Below, in pieces: positions 1-9,069 of a stretch of 64,000 nt of DNA (position 1 is its first letter; every line of letters begins with the position of its first letter). The stretch is from the NCBI RefSeq assembly GCF_021233055.1, contig NZ_CP089538.1:3922501-3986500 (forward strand), written 5' to 3'. Under the pieces are notes generated by a model. The model had not been told where the DNA came from and made no database searches. It saw nothing but the letters and a program-made list of their open reading frames with translations. Position numbers and translations under genes: made by a program. Origin of the DNA: Spirosoma oryzicola (GTDB lineage: Bacteria; Bacteroidota; Bacteroidia; Cytophagales; Spirosomataceae).

Positions 1-39
1 CAGAACGGTAGGAATCAGGCATTGGCTACTTTTCCGGTT

Positions 40-468
40 ATGAAATACGCTCTGACCCTCTCTTTTCTGTTACTGATTCAACTGGTCCGCGCTCAATCGG
101 CGGATGAAAAAGCGGTACTTGATGCCGAAAAGCAGCGTTTCGATGCGCAGGTTAGCAAGAACTACGCCGTGCTCGAGAAAGTACTTAGCAACGATCTTGT
201 TTACACGCACTCACACGGCGGCAGCGATACCAAGCAGTCGTATATTCAGTCGATCCGCGATGGCAAGTCGAAGTACGATGCAATCGACATGGAAGAACAC
301 AAAGTACGCATTTACGGCAATACAGCAGTCATTAATGGTGTATGTATGGTCAAAGCGGTCAGCAATGGCGAAACGATCAACACACACTTACGCTACACCG
401 ACGTGTACGTACGCAACGGCAAACAGTGGCAGATGGTCGCCTGGCAGTCGCTCAAGCTACCAAACTGA
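40..468 (+). CDS. Secreted DUF4440/SnoaL-like (NTF2 fold) protein
   Basis: This gene encodes a 142-residue protein from the ATG at 40; the in-frame TTG at 22 would only add residues ahead of a good signal peptide. Residues 1-18 form a hydrophobic signal ending in a VRA/QS cleavage site, so the product is probably periplasmic. The rest has the pattern of NTF2-like DUF4440 proteins: an N-terminal helix, then LVYTHSHGG and a C-terminal strand with RYTDVYVRNGKQWQMVAWQ. Family members act as small-molecule-binding or unassigned enzymes, and no substrate can be read from the sequence. The gene is monocistronic as far as the window shows. Confidence 0.8.
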   Translation: MKYALTLSFLLLIQLVRAQSADEKAVLDAEKQRFDAQVSKNYAVLEKVLSNDLVYTHSHGGSDTKQSYIQSIRDGKSKYDAIDMEEHKVRIYGNTAVINGVCMVKAVSNGETINTHLRYTDVYVRNGKQWQMVAWQSLKLPN

Positions 469-526
469 TTTTTGTACCAGGCGCTGGTCGGCTCAGTAAA
501 AAAACAAGCCGACTAGCGCCTGATGA

Positions 527-1045
527 TTACTCTACTTTTAGGTACTCCCGCAATTCGACGGCATCGATAGGATTCATGCGTCCAGCCAATACCAGCCGCA
601 ATTGCCGACGTCGTAACGCGCTGGCGTAACGCTCTTTTTCTTCATCTGTTTCCGGAATTACCGCTGGCACTTCGATGGGTCGTCCACTCTGATCCACCGC
701 TACAAAGGTGTAAAAGGCGCTGTTGGTGCTGACGCGTATCCCCGCCGGAATGTCTTCGGCCCATACTTCAATAAACACCTCCATTGACGAGCTGAAGGCC
801 CGCGTCACCTGCGCTTTCATCGTGACAATATTGCCCAGCCGAATCGGTTCAGCGAATGACACATTATCGACCGAAGCCGTCACGACAATACGATTTGAAT
901 GTTTTTGCGCGGCAATGGCGGCCGCAATGTCCATGAAGTGCAAAAGTCGCCCTCCCATCAGGTTATTGAGCGTATTGGTATCGTTGGGAAGTACCATTTC
1001 GGTCATCACCGTCATGGACTCACGGGCAAGTTTGGGTTGAGGCAT
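527..1045 (-). CDS. Acyl-CoA thioesterase, hotdog fold
   Basis: The 172-residue product starts at the ATG at 1045; the longer frame to 1060 uses TTG and adds nothing conserved. NDTNTLNNLMGGRLLHFMD near residue 20 is the hotdog active-site helix of the YciA/BFIT-type acyl-CoA thioesterases, which hydrolyse acyl-CoA to free acid and CoA in the cytoplasm. The later VTASVDNVSFAEPIRLG block is the usual substrate-tunnel strand pair. A C-terminal Arg-rich tail of about 40 residues follows the domain. It converges with the upstream gene. A second, shorter hotdog thioesterase lies at 26645-27046. Chain-length preference cannot be inferred. Confidence 0.9.
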   Translation of the reverse strand: MPQPKLARESMTVMTEMVLPNDTNTLNNLMGGRLLHFMDIAAAIAAQKHSNRIVVTASVDNVSFAEPIRLGNIVTMKAQVTRAFSSSMEVFIEVWAEDIPAGIRVSTNSAFYTFVAVDQSGRPIEVPAVIPETDEEKERYASALRRRQLRLVLAGRMNPIDAVELREYLKVE

Positions 1046-1225
1046 TTGTTGAATAAGCAATTATTCTACAAACCAACGATCTAAAACCCAAACGGGCAAA
1101 TGGACCTAATACCGGTTATGCCTAAAGCCTGGTATTAACCCGTAAAGAACCGCCTACGAGTCAATCCATATGTGCGACAGAAATCGTATATTTAGACAAT
1201 AACACTAAAGAGTAAGACAAAACCT

Positions 1226-2077
1226 ATGGAGCGTTTAGTCGATTACTTTGAACACATTCCATCGCTGCATCGAAGCCTGATTCTGGTAGGGGGCATTGCG
1301 ATTTTCTGGCTGATCGAAAGTGCAGTTCCCTTGTTCAACTTTTCTCTGACGGGGTCAGGCTACCGAAAAATTCCGCACGCAGGCATCAATATTTTCTTTA
1401 CCCTTACGACGGTTCTAGTCAATTTTCTGCTGGCATTTCTCTTGTTACGCACCAGCGACTGGACCATTCGGCATCAGGTTGGTTTACTTCAATGGCTCTC
1501 CTTACCCTTGTGGGCTGAAGCACTTATCGGGCTGCTGTCGCTGGATTTAATTGGAGCCTGGCTACCCCACTGGGCTGAACACAAAGTCAAGTTTTTGTGG
1601 CGATTTCATGTAATTCACCACACAGACCCCTACGTCGATACAACCACCGCCAACCGCCATCACCCTGGCGAAAGCATTATCCGCTTTGCGTTTACACTAC
1701 TGGCCGTGTTACTTGTCGGTGCTCCAATGTGGCTTGTTTTTCTCTACCAGGCTTTATCAGTACTCTTATCTCAATTTAACCACGCAAACATAGAGCTGCC
1801 GCGCTGGGCCGACCGGTTGTTAGGACTGTTCATTGTCACTCCGAATATGCATCACGTCCATCATCATTACGTTTTACCAGTTACGAACACCAACTACGGC
1901 AATATTTTTCCGTATTGGGATCGCCTGTTTGGTACCTACTACGAAATGGCGGGCAAAGACATAAAGTACGGTATTGACACGCACCCGGAGTCTCACGAGC
2001 ACTCTCAGGTTGGCAGTTTGCTGAAAATTCCGTTCAGCAACTATCGTCCGCCCGTAGGTGAGCCGCCACAAGGTTAG
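1226..2077 (+). CDS. Sterol desaturase / fatty acid hydroxylase family membrane protein
   Basis: This is a 283-residue integral membrane protein with about five hydrophobic segments. It carries the histidine clusters of the di-iron fatty acid hydroxylase superfamily: LPHWAEH near residue 115, FHVIHHTD near 128, NRHH near 143 and NMHHVHHHY near 210. These clusters bind two irons in enzymes that hydroxylate or desaturate lipid C-H bonds at the membrane. The YGNIFPYWDRLFGTYY block after the last cluster is typical of the family. The true lipid substrate is unknown. A second, FA2H-like member is encoded at 11020-11667. Confidence 0.88.
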   Translation: MERLVDYFEHIPSLHRSLILVGGIAIFWLIESAVPLFNFSLTGSGYRKIPHAGINIFFTLTTVLVNFLLAFLLLRTSDWTIRHQVGLLQWLSLPLWAEALIGLLSLDLIGAWLPHWAEHKVKFLWRFHVIHHTDPYVDTTTANRHHPGESIIRFAFTLLAVLLVGAPMWLVFLYQALSVLLSQFNHANIELPRWADRLLGLFIVTPNMHHVHHHYVLPVTNTNYGNIFPYWDRLFGTYYEMAGKDIKYGIDTHPESHEHSQVGSLLKIPFSNYRPPVGEPPQG

Positions 2078-2191
2078 GAAGAATTTCAGCATTAAGTCTA
2101 GTAACAGCCAACCTAGCAAATTCGGAACTAATCGCCCTGAAAACGGTTTATGTGAGAGAAACAAGTTAAACTTAATAAACAGATTTCACTC

Positions 2192-2536
2192 ATGGCAGCA
2201 GGATCACATGCCGTCGAAGCGACCGATGCGAACTTCAACGAACTGATTAATTCCGATAAGCCGGTTTTGGTAGATTTTTGGGCCGAATGGTGCGGTCCTT
2301 GTAAAATGATCGGCCCAGTTGTGGAGCAACTCGCTGGCGAATATGAAGGCAGAGCTGTTGTAGCTAAAATGGACGTTGACCAGAACGCCCAAATTCCTGC
2401 TAAATTCGGTATCCGCAGCATTCCTACGTTAATGGTGTTCAAAAACGGTCAGTTGGTCGATAAAGTGATCGGTGCCGTTCCCCGCAACGTTCTGGAACAG
2501 AAATTACAGGCAGCCATTGAACCAACCACGGTTTAA
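2192..2536 (+). CDS. trxA: Thioredoxin
   Basis: The 114-residue product has the length and layout of classical thioredoxin. The active site is WCGPCK with Cys34 and Cys37, preceded by VLVDFWAEW, and the cis-proline segment IRSIPTLMVFKNGQ lies near residue 80. It reduces protein disulfides in the cytoplasm with electrons from thioredoxin reductase. The ATG at 2192 follows a 114-nt gap after the hydroxylase gene, and a strong hairpin terminator follows the stop, so it is likely transcribed alone. The thioredoxin-reductase-like gene at 29519 is not nearby and may or may not be its partner. Confidence 0.97.
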   Translation: MAAGSHAVEATDANFNELINSDKPVLVDFWAEWCGPCKMIGPVVEQLAGEYEGRAVVAKMDVDQNAQIPAKFGIRSIPTLMVFKNGQLVDKVIGAVPRNVLEQKLQAAIEPTTV

Positions 2537-2556
2537 TCGCCCCAATAGATAAAGCG

Positions 2557-2586
2557 AAACCCCGGCTGAACGTTCAGCCGGGGTTT
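2557..2586 (+). terminator. Rho-independent terminator of trxA
   Basis: A perfect 15-bp inverted repeat (AAACCCCGGCTGAAC at 2557-2571 and its complement at 2572-2586) runs into a short T tract. It lies 21 nt after the trxA stop. Confidence 0.85.
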
Positions 2587-2595
2587 TGCTTTGTT

Positions 2596-2627
2596 GGTGG
2601 TGTCGGTTTTGAGAAACCGACACCACC
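2596..2627. repeat. Dispersed GTGTCGGTTT palindrome, copy 1
   Basis: A 14-bp perfect stem (2596-2609 with 2614-2627) encloses a TGAG loop. The core GTGTCGGTTT-TGAG-AAACCGACAC recurs at 2687-2715 and, as an inverted pair, at 25051-25125. It lies between trxA and the convergent pyruvate dehydrogenase E2 gene. It behaves like a REP-type extragenic palindrome; no coding content is present. Confidence 0.75.
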
Positions 2628-2686
2628 ATACGGTTTAGTCAGCACAGTAGACAAGCCTCCATTATTAGAGATGAATAGCTCGTCGC

Positions 2687-2715
2687 GGTATCGGTTTTGA
2701 GAAACCGACACCACT
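2687..2715. repeat. Dispersed GTGTCGGTTT palindrome, copy 2
   Basis: The second copy has the same TCGGTTT-TGAG-AAACCGA core and loop as copy 1. One mismatch in the outer stem (GGTA opposite CACC) weakens the arms. It is 60 nt from copy 1 and ends 12 nt before the E2 stop codon, so it could also act as the E2 3' hairpin. Confidence 0.7.
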
Positions 2716-2726
2716 GCTGGTTGACC

Positions 2727-4487
2727 TTATACCAACATCCGCATTGGATCTTCGAGCAGTTGCTTGAACGTTTGCAGGAAAGCCGATCCGGTTGCGCCGT
2801 CAACGACACGGTGGTCGCAGGAAAGCGTTACCTTCATCACGTTGGTTGGCTTCACCTCACCATTTTCAACCTTAACGGTTTGTTTGATAGCACCTACGGC
2901 CAGGATACACGAGTCAGGTGGGTTGATGATCGCGGTGAATTCTTCAATGCCGAACATACCCAAGTTCGAGATCGAGAACGTGCTTCCCTCCCAGTCTTTT
3001 GGCTGTAGTTTTTTGTCCTTCGCTTTACCAGCCAGGTCTTTCACTTCGCCCGAGATGGTCGACAGCGTTTTCTGATCGGCGTTACGAACGACCGGTACTA
3101 ATAAACCTTCGTCAACGGCTACGGCTACGCCGATGTTGACGTATTTATATTTCCGGATTTTATCACCCAACCACGATGAGTTTACGTTCGGATGTTGTTT
3201 CAAGGCCAAAGCAGCGGCTTTGATCACGAAATCGTTGAACGACACTTTCACCGAGCTAACACCATTGACCGTAGTACGCAGGTCCATCGCCTTGTCCATG
3301 TTGATTTCCATGGTCAGGTAGAAGTGTGGAGCCGTGAACAGGCTTTCGCTCAACCGGCGCGCAATGGTCTTACGCATCTGGCTAACAGGCACATCTTCGT
3401 ATTCACCCTGCGGTTGCGGAGCGGCAGGCGACGGCTGTGGTGCCGCAGGTTGCGAAGCAGCGGGAGCAGGCTGTGCAGCGGGGGCAGGTTGTGCCGGAGC
3501 GGGTTTAGCCGCCGGAGCGCTCGGTACGAATGACTCAACATCGCTCTTCACAATGCGTCCTTCGGGACCTGTACCACGCACCTGTGCCAGATTGATTCCT
3601 TTTTCCTCGGCAATGCGCTTCGCCAGTGGCGACGCTTTCATACGACCGTTCGATTCGGGGTTGCTTCCTTCGCCACCACCGTACGACAGATCGGTATCCG
3701 CATCCGCTGGAAGGTCGGCTTGCGGATTTTGTTCGGCTGTCTGCGAACCACTTTCACCGGTATCAGCCTGCTGACCACCGGTTTGCGGAGCGCCACCGCC
3801 ATCTAACAGCACTTTAAAATTGGCTCCTTTTTCGCCTACTACGGCAATGATGTCGTCTACAGCAACGGAAGAACCTTCTTTTACGCCAACGTACAGCAGT
3901 GTACCTTCTTCGTAAGCTTCCAGATCCATCGTGGCTTTATCCGTTTCGACTTCAGCCAGAATATCGCCCGATTTGACGGTATCGCCTTCTTTCTTATGCC
4001 AGGCTACGATGGTTCCTTCGGTCATCGTATCACTCATTTTAGGCATACGAATAACCGATGCGTTAACGCTTTCTGCCGGGGCTGCCGATACCGCTTTAGG
4101 ATCGGGCAAGTTGGTTGACGTTTTGCCACTGGCTCCACCACTCGGTGCTGGCGCGGCTTCATTCGAAGCGGGTTTGGCTTCTTCTTTCGGCGCGGCTGCT
4201 TCCTGGCTACCACCACTTGACCCGTTGAGAAGTGCTTTGTAATCTTCTCCATCGGCTCCGATAATGGCCAGAACGCCGTCTACCGGTACAGATGCACCTT
4301 TTTCTACGCCGATGTACAGCAATGTACCTTCTTCGTACGACTCAAGGTCCATCGTTGCCTTATCGGTTTCGACTTCGGCCAGCACATCGCCGGATTTTAC
4401 TTTATCGCCCACCTTCTTGTGCCACTCCGCAATGACGCCTTCGGTCATTGTGTCGCTCATCTTGGGCATTCGGATTAATTCAGCCAT
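2727..4487 (-). CDS. pdhC: Pyruvate dehydrogenase complex E2, dihydrolipoamide acetyltransferase
   Basis: The 586-residue product is the core of the pyruvate dehydrogenase complex and transfers the acetyl group from lipoyl-lysine to CoA. Two lipoyl domains come first, each with the ETDKATMDLE motif; the modified lysines are about Lys43 and Lys184. They are joined by Ala/Pro-rich flexible linkers. A peripheral-subunit (E3/E1) binding domain follows near residues 280-320 (ASPLAKRIAEEKGINL, GTGPEGRI). The C-terminal catalytic domain ends with the DHRVVDG motif that carries the active-site His. E1 genes are not adjacent, so the complex is encoded at more than one locus. Confidence 0.96.
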   Translation of the reverse strand: MAELIRMPKMSDTMTEGVIAEWHKKVGDKVKSGDVLAEVETDKATMDLESYEEGTLLYIGVEKGASVPVDGVLAIIGADGEDYKALLNGSSGGSQEAAAPKEEAKPASNEAAPAPSGGASGKTSTNLPDPKAVSAAPAESVNASVIRMPKMSDTMTEGTIVAWHKKEGDTVKSGDILAEVETDKATMDLEAYEEGTLLYVGVKEGSSVAVDDIIAVVGEKGANFKVLLDGGGAPQTGGQQADTGESGSQTAEQNPQADLPADADTDLSYGGGEGSNPESNGRMKASPLAKRIAEEKGINLAQVRGTGPEGRIVKSDVESFVPSAPAAKPAPAQPAPAAQPAPAASQPAAPQPSPAAPQPQGEYEDVPVSQMRKTIARRLSESLFTAPHFYLTMEINMDKAMDLRTTVNGVSSVKVSFNDFVIKAAALALKQHPNVNSSWLGDKIRKYKYVNIGVAVAVDEGLLVPVVRNADQKTLSTISGEVKDLAGKAKDKKLQPKDWEGSTFSISNLGMFGIEEFTAIINPPDSCILAVGAIKQTVKVENGEVKPTNVMKVTLSCDHRVVDGATGSAFLQTFKQLLEDPMRMLV

Positions 4488-4705
4488 ATCCAGCTAGAGG
4501 TAAATATCAAATTGTAAAAAGACCGGACGAGCCTGCAAAGACAAGCAGCCCCAGAGTTGTGAGCCGCCGTTGCAGTTGAGGGTCAAAATTAAGGGAAAGG
4601 ACCCTATGTTGTATCGTCAGTTAGCGTTTTCTCTATTAACTAGTAATAAAGGCATTTCGTTATAGTACCAGAATTACGGCTCAGGGCACCCTTCGCATTA
4701 GGGAC

Positions 4706-5899
4706 TTATTCTACCCACAAGACCAGCCCTTTCAGATAGCCACCTTCCGGATGGAACAGACTAACAGGGTGGTCGGCGGGCTGGCTCAGGTGATGCAACA
4801 CGCGCACCTGCCGCCCCGCTTCGATAGCCGCAGCTACGATGGTGTTGTAAAACAATTCCCGGTCAACAACCTGTGAGCAGGAGAACGTAAACAGGATACC
4901 ACCTTTAGCAACCCGCCGTAACCCCTCAGCATTCAGGCGTTTATAACCCTGCACGGCCCGGTGCCGCGCCGACAGGCTTTTGGCGTAGGCGGGTGGATCG
5001 AGGACAACGACATCGTACTGATGATCATGGCCTTTCAGGTAATGCATCACATCTTCGGCGTACGCCTGATGCTTGTCTGTTTCCCCAAAGTTAGCAGCCA
5101 CGTTTTGATTCGTCAGATCAATCGCTTTCTGCGAAACATCGACCGAATGGACCAGACTGGCTCCAGCCTCAAGGGCATACACGGAGAATCCACCCGAATA
5201 ACAAAACGCATTCAGCACTCTTTTTCCGTGGGCATACTGGGCCAGCAACTGACGATTATCGCGCTGATCGAGAAAGAAACCGGTTTTTTGTCCCGTAATC
5301 CAATCGACCAGAAACGTGCTGCTATTTTCCTGCACGGGATGTGGTACGGGTGTTCGACCGTACAGATAACCATTCATCACACTCGCTCCGTACTCGTCAG
5401 GCAACGTGTCGGCACTTTTATCGTAGACCGCCTTTAGTTCGTCGCCGAATACGTTTCTTAGCGCTTCGGTAATCAACTGACGCTCGCGGTGCATACCGAT
5501 GGAATGCGCCTGCAACACCGCCACGCCATTATACATATCGATAATCAGTCCCGTGCACCCATCGCCTTCGCCGTGAACGAGCCGATAACAGTTTGTTTCT
5601 CCCGTAACAATCGCCTGTCGGATGCTACGGATATGGGTCAATTTATTTGTCCAGTAAGGAACGTCGGGCGTTACAGGGCCACCGGCGGTTGCGCCAAACG
5701 AGAAAATGCGGATAGCAATGCTGCCATCGTGGTAATGTCCGCTGGCCAGATAATGCCCTTTCCGGTCATACACTTCAACCACATCACCATCTTCGGGATT
5801 ACCCTCATAGCGCCCAATAGCCCGCGAAAATACCCACGGGTGAAATCGCCGGACGGCCTCGTCGCGTCCAGCCTGTAGATATATTTTAGTAAATGACAT
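4706..5899 (-). CDS. rlmI: RlmI-type 23S rRNA cytosine methyltransferase (PUA plus SAM domain)
   Basis: The start is set at the ATG at 5899, giving MSFTKIYLQAGRDEAVRRFHPWVFS, the usual N-terminus of this family; the longer frame to 6049 runs into the sufB terminator. The 397-residue protein has an N-terminal PUA RNA-binding domain (about 1-75), a central RlmI-like domain, and a Rossmann methyltransferase domain with VLNAFCYSGGFSVYALEAGA (SAM site), VVLDPPAYAK and FSCSQ. The E. coli relative makes m5C1962 in 23S rRNA. The gene follows sufB on the same strand but a terminator separates them. The symbol is by family; the exact target base is inferred. Confidence 0.88.
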   Translation of the reverse strand: MSFTKIYLQAGRDEAVRRFHPWVFSRAIGRYEGNPEDGDVVEVYDRKGHYLASGHYHDGSIAIRIFSFGATAGGPVTPDVPYWTNKLTHIRSIRQAIVTGETNCYRLVHGEGDGCTGLIIDMYNGVAVLQAHSIGMHRERQLITEALRNVFGDELKAVYDKSADTLPDEYGASVMNGYLYGRTPVPHPVQENSSTFLVDWITGQKTGFFLDQRDNRQLLAQYAHGKRVLNAFCYSGGFSVYALEAGASLVHSVDVSQKAIDLTNQNVAANFGETDKHQAYAEDVMHYLKGHDHQYDVVVLDPPAYAKSLSARHRAVQGYKRLNAEGLRRVAKGGILFTFSCSQVVDRELFYNTIVAAAIEAGRQVRVLHHLSQPADHPVSLFHPEGGYLKGLVLWVE

Positions 5900-6010
5900 T
5901 CGTATTCGAAAAACACCGCAAAGATACATCAGTGTTTTTTGCCATTCACCAAGGTAATCTGTGCAGATCGTATATTCCTGTGTTATAAGCGACAATCGCC
6001 GGAAACAAAG

Positions 6011-6036
6011 AAGCCTCCATGTTTCCACAGAGGCTT
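6011..6036 (-). terminator. Terminator downstream of sufB
   Basis: A 7-bp stem (AAGCCTC at 6011-6017 and GAGGCTT at 6030-6036) is followed on the minus strand by a T-rich run. It lies 25 nt past the sufB stop. Confidence 0.6.
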
Positions 6037-6061
6037 TCTTGTTAGTCAAACAACTATCTTA

Positions 6062-7540
6062 TTAACCAACACTTCCTTCCAGACTGATCGCCAGCAGCTT
6101 TTGTGCTTCTACGGCGAACTCCATCGGGAGTTGGTTCAATACTTCTTTTGCGTAACCATTGATGATCAGTGCTACGGCCTGCTCGGTTGGAATACCACGC
6201 TGGTTGCAGTAGAACAACTGGTCTTCACCGATTTTCGACGTGGTTGCTTCGTGCTCTACCGTCGCCGATGGATTGTTTATTTCCAGGTATGGGAACGTAT
6301 GCGCACCACATTTATCACCCAGCAGGAGCGAATCGCACTGAGAGTAATTACGAGCATTTTCGGCCCGTTTCAGCACTTGCACCAGACCCCGGTAGGAATT
6401 CTGACTCTTACCCGCCGAAATACCTTTCGATACAATCCGGCTCTTGGTGTTCTTACCAATGTGGACCATTTTGGTACCCGTATCAGCCTGCTGCATGTTG
6501 TTGGTAACAGCCACCGAATAGAATTCACCAATCGAGTTGTCGCCTTTCAGGATCACCGAAGGGTATTTCCAGGTGATGGCCGAACCGGTTTCAACCTGCG
6601 TCCACGAGATTTTGGCGTTTGGACCCTCGCAGATACCGCGCTTGGTCACAAAATTGTAAATCCCGCCTTTACCGTCTTTGTCGCCCGGATACCAGTTCTG
6701 AACCGTCGAGTATTTGATTTCGGCGTCGGCGTGGGCGATCAGTTCAACGACAGCTGCGTGCAGTTGATTTTCATCCCGCATCGGCGCCGTACAGCCTTCC
6801 AGGTAGCTGACGTACGAACCTTCATCGGCAATGATCAGCGTCCGCTCGAACTGCCCGGTTCCGGCGGCATTGATCCGGAAGTAGGTCGAAAGCTCCATTG
6901 GGCACCGAACGCCTTTGGGAATGTAGCAGAACGAACCATCGGTAAACACGGCGGCATTCAAGGCTGCAAAGTAGTTATCCTTGGCCGGAATAACCGAACC
7001 CAGGTATTTCTTCACCAGTTCAGGATGTTCGTGAACGGCCTCTGTGATCGAGCAGAAAATGATACCGCGCTCGGCAAGATCTTTCTTGAACGTCGTCGCT
7101 ACGGATACCGAATCCATCACGGCATCAACAGCCACCCGAGGAAGCTCCCCGGCAGGCGCATCAACTACGCCTGTAAGCCGCTTCTGTTCGCTCAGCGAAA
7201 TACCCAGTCGATTGAATGTGTCGAGCAGTTCAGGGTCAATCTCGTCAAGGGAGTTAACCGCTTTCTTCTGCTTCGGCGCTGAATAGTACTTAATGGCCTG
7301 ATAATCAATTTTGGGATATTTGACGTTAGGCCAATGGGGTTCGGTCATTTCCTGCCATAGCCGAAACGCCTTCAACCGGTCTTCGAGTAACCAGTCTGGC
7401 TCGTTTTTCTTGGCGGAAATAAAACGGATCGTGCTTTCGTCAAGGCCCGCAGGGGCTTCGTCGGCTTCGATCAACGTCTCGAATCCATATTTATATTCAG
7501 CGTTGGTTATGCTTTCTAAAATGTCAGCGTCCTTGCTCAT
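6062..7540 (-). CDS. sufB: Fe-S cluster assembly scaffold SufB
   Basis: The 492-residue product starts at the ATG at 7540 ([20 protein letters not shown]); the ORF continues upstream only through a CTG/TTG-type start. Length matches SufB. Conserved blocks include [61 protein letters not shown] and the C-terminal CEVH-region equivalent [21 protein letters not shown]. SufB is the scaffold and persulfide acceptor of the SufBCD complex in the cytoplasm. SufC, SufD and SufS are not adjacent in the visible downstream region; the upstream side is occupied by an unrelated divergent gene. In other Bacteroidota sufB usually heads a suf operon, so its isolation is worth noting. Confidence 0.96.
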   Translation of the reverse strand: MSKDADILESITNAEYKYGFETLIEADEAPAGLDESTIRFISAKKNEPDWLLEDRLKAFRLWQEMTEPHWPNVKYPKIDYQAIKYYSAPKQKKAVNSLDEIDPELLDTFNRLGISLSEQKRLTGVVDAPAGELPRVAVDAVMDSVSVATTFKKDLAERGIIFCSITEAVHEHPELVKKYLGSVIPAKDNYFAALNAAVFTDGSFCYIPKGVRCPMELSTYFRINAAGTGQFERTLIIADEGSYVSYLEGCTAPMRDENQLHAAVVELIAHADAEIKYSTVQNWYPGDKDGKGGIYNFVTKRGICEGPNAKISWTQVETGSAITWKYPSVILKGDNSIGEFYSVAVTNNMQQADTGTKMVHIGKNTKSRIVSKGISAGKSQNSYRGLVQVLKRAENARNYSQCDSLLLGDKCGAHTFPYLEINNPSATVEHEATTSKIGEDQLFYCNQRGIPTEQAVALIINGYAKEVLNQLPMEFAVEAQKLLAISLEGSVG

Positions 7541-7682
7541 AGTCTCGGTTAGCCGCGTGGTTTTTTGCACCGTTGCGTTGTATTTTTAACAAAAGGCCAG
7601 GTGGGTATGTTCCGGGCAGGTTGGACAAATATCGGAAACTTTCCGTTATTTCGAGCAATCCCCTATCTATTCCCTTCTTTGC

Positions 7683-8207
7683 ATGCGTGCCCCCAAACGT
7701 TTCATCAACATTGAACTGCTGCTTGGCATCTCAGCAACCTTTCTGAGCTTGGCCGCTTTGGTTGTTTCTATCTTTCAGACAAAGATCGCCCGCGATCAGC
7801 AACAGGCTTCGGTCTGGCCATACCTACAGCTTATCAGCTCTAACGTGGATCAGGAACTGCATTTTGGATTTGAGAATAAAGGGGTGGGTCCGGCTATCAT
7901 AAAAAGCTACGAGATACTCTACCGCGGAAAAACGTACACGAGTACGCGCTCGCTCTTCTACGAAGAAATTGGCGTTCAGACAGCCGGTGGGAAAGGATTC
8001 AGCGATGTACTGAAAGGCGATGTCTTTAAATCGGGTGAGGATATAGAGTTGCTGTTCGTCGCTAAAAACGATACAATTGTTCAAAAAACATCGGCACTGC
8101 TTGCTGACTCTTCATTGCGGGTGCGTATTCGCTATGCCGACGTGTACGGCAACTGCTGGTTGCTTGACCGACATAAAACGACTTCCCTGGGCAACTGCCC
8201 GGACTGA
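7683..8207 (+). CDS. Membrane-anchored protein of unknown function
   Basis: I do not recognise the family. The 174-residue protein has a short basic N-terminus, one hydrophobic helix at about residues 11-33 (IELLLGISATFLSLAALVVSI), then a soluble region rich in beta-strand pattern with FGFENKGVGPAIIKSYEI. That last phrase is common in small membrane-tethered proteins in which a beta-sandwich follows a single helix. It is divergent from sufB, and the intergenic gap of 142 nt should hold both promoters. Its TGA stop lies inside the left arm of a long hairpin (8202-8261). Confidence 0.7.
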   Translation: MRAPKRFINIELLLGISATFLSLAALVVSIFQTKIARDQQQASVWPYLQLISSNVDQELHFGFENKGVGPAIIKSYEILYRGKTYTSTRSLFYEEIGVQTAGGKGFSDVLKGDVFKSGEDIELLFVAKNDTIVQKTSALLADSSLRVRIRYADVYGNCWLLDRHKTTSLGNCPD

Positions 8208-8261
8208 TCGAAACAAGAGCGGGCAGGTTGGAGAACCTGCCCGCTCTTGTTTCGATCAGTC
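8202..8261. terminator. 28-bp perfect hairpin shared by two convergent genes
   Basis: A perfect 28-bp stem (8202-8229 and 8234-8261) closes a GGAG loop. It contains the stop codon of the upstream plus-strand gene and lies 28 nt from the stop of the minus-strand lipoprotein gene. It has no clear U tract, so it may terminate in both directions by stem strength alone. Confidence 0.65.
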
Positions 8262-8289
8262 GAACTAGTCGATTATATAGGTTACTCGC

Positions 8290-9000
8290 TTACTTTACCG
8301 ACACCTGAATTTTGCTGTAATAGAGCGTCGTTAACCCCTCAAAACCAGAGTCCGTACCGACAAGCAGCCAAAGTTCGCCTTTATCGTTACTACGAGCCGT
8401 AAACGGAGTTCCGGTATTAGAACGCGTAATGAGCTTATACCCCTCGGTGTCGCCACTGGTACCTATGTTTCCCAGCACGATTGCATCCTTGCCGCCTTGT
8501 ATCTGCTGTCCTTTGTCGATGTTGAGTGAATAAAAGCCGTCTTTCAACTCTTTTACGGGTTCGACGGGGGTAGCGCCTGCTTTCAGATAAACACTGCCTC
8601 CCGGCGAACCACCGATACCCATTGAATTCTCAGGATATTGCGACGCTAACTCAATGGTAAAAACCAGCGAATAGTCTTTATTCGGCTGCAAACCAGTTAC
8701 TTTCTTTTTAAGGTACATGAACGCGTCGTCGCTGCGATTCATGCTTTCGATCATAACCGATTTACGCGTTGTATCTAAAGGAGCGGGCAAGCCTTTCCAG
8801 CCCGACTTGAATTCCATAATACTATCCTGAGCGGTACCGTAATCTACAATTTCGGCTGTCCAGCCGTCCTGATCGCGTTGGAAATTAGATTGATAAGGCA
8901 ACCCAGGTTGCGACGAAATTTCATCGTCTTCGGTATTACAAGCGGAAAAAGTAAACAAACTGCCGGTTAAAGCGGCTACTAACAGCAACGTTGATTTCAT
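8290..9000 (-). CDS. Lipoprotein of unknown function
   Basis: The 236-residue product has a lipoprotein signal with the lipobox TFSAC (Cys20) followed by an acidic NTEDDE stretch, so it is expected to be lipid-anchored in the envelope. The mature part (FQRDQDGWTAEIVDYG, WKGLPAPLDTTRKSVMIESMN) resembles a carbohydrate-binding or lectin-like beta-sandwich found in uncharacterised Bacteroidota lipoproteins, but I cannot name a family. It precedes no enzyme that would give it a role. The next gene upstream is the DoxX protein at 9070, on the same strand with a 69-nt gap. Confidence 0.75.
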   Translation of the reverse strand: MKSTLLLVAALTGSLFTFSACNTEDDEISSQPGLPYQSNFQRDQDGWTAEIVDYGTAQDSIMEFKSGWKGLPAPLDTTRKSVMIESMNRSDDAFMYLKKKVTGLQPNKDYSLVFTIELASQYPENSMGIGGSPGGSVYLKAGATPVEPVKELKDGFYSLNIDKGQQIQGGKDAIVLGNIGTSGDTEGYKLITRSNTGTPFTARSNDKGELWLLVGTDSGFEGLTTLYYSKIQVSVK

Positions 9001-9069
9001 TAGTTACTCGATTGGTTTCCTATACAGAGCCCCCCTGCGATGGATTCGTTGGAAACGTATCGAAAAAAG

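Noticed and set aside
3334..3774. Plus-strand frame rich in Ala/Gly/Cys opposite the E2 linker
   Set aside because: This is the mirror of the Ala/Pro-rich linker repeats of the E2 protein.
5900..6049. Upstream extension of the rlmI-type gene
   Set aside because: The conserved N-terminus starts at 5899; the extension runs through the sufB terminator and lacks conserved residues.
5939..7282. A 447-codon plus-strand open frame opposite sufB
   Set aside because: It lies wholly antisense to sufB and the end of the methyltransferase gene, has no family pattern, and is the mirror of strong codon bias in sufB.
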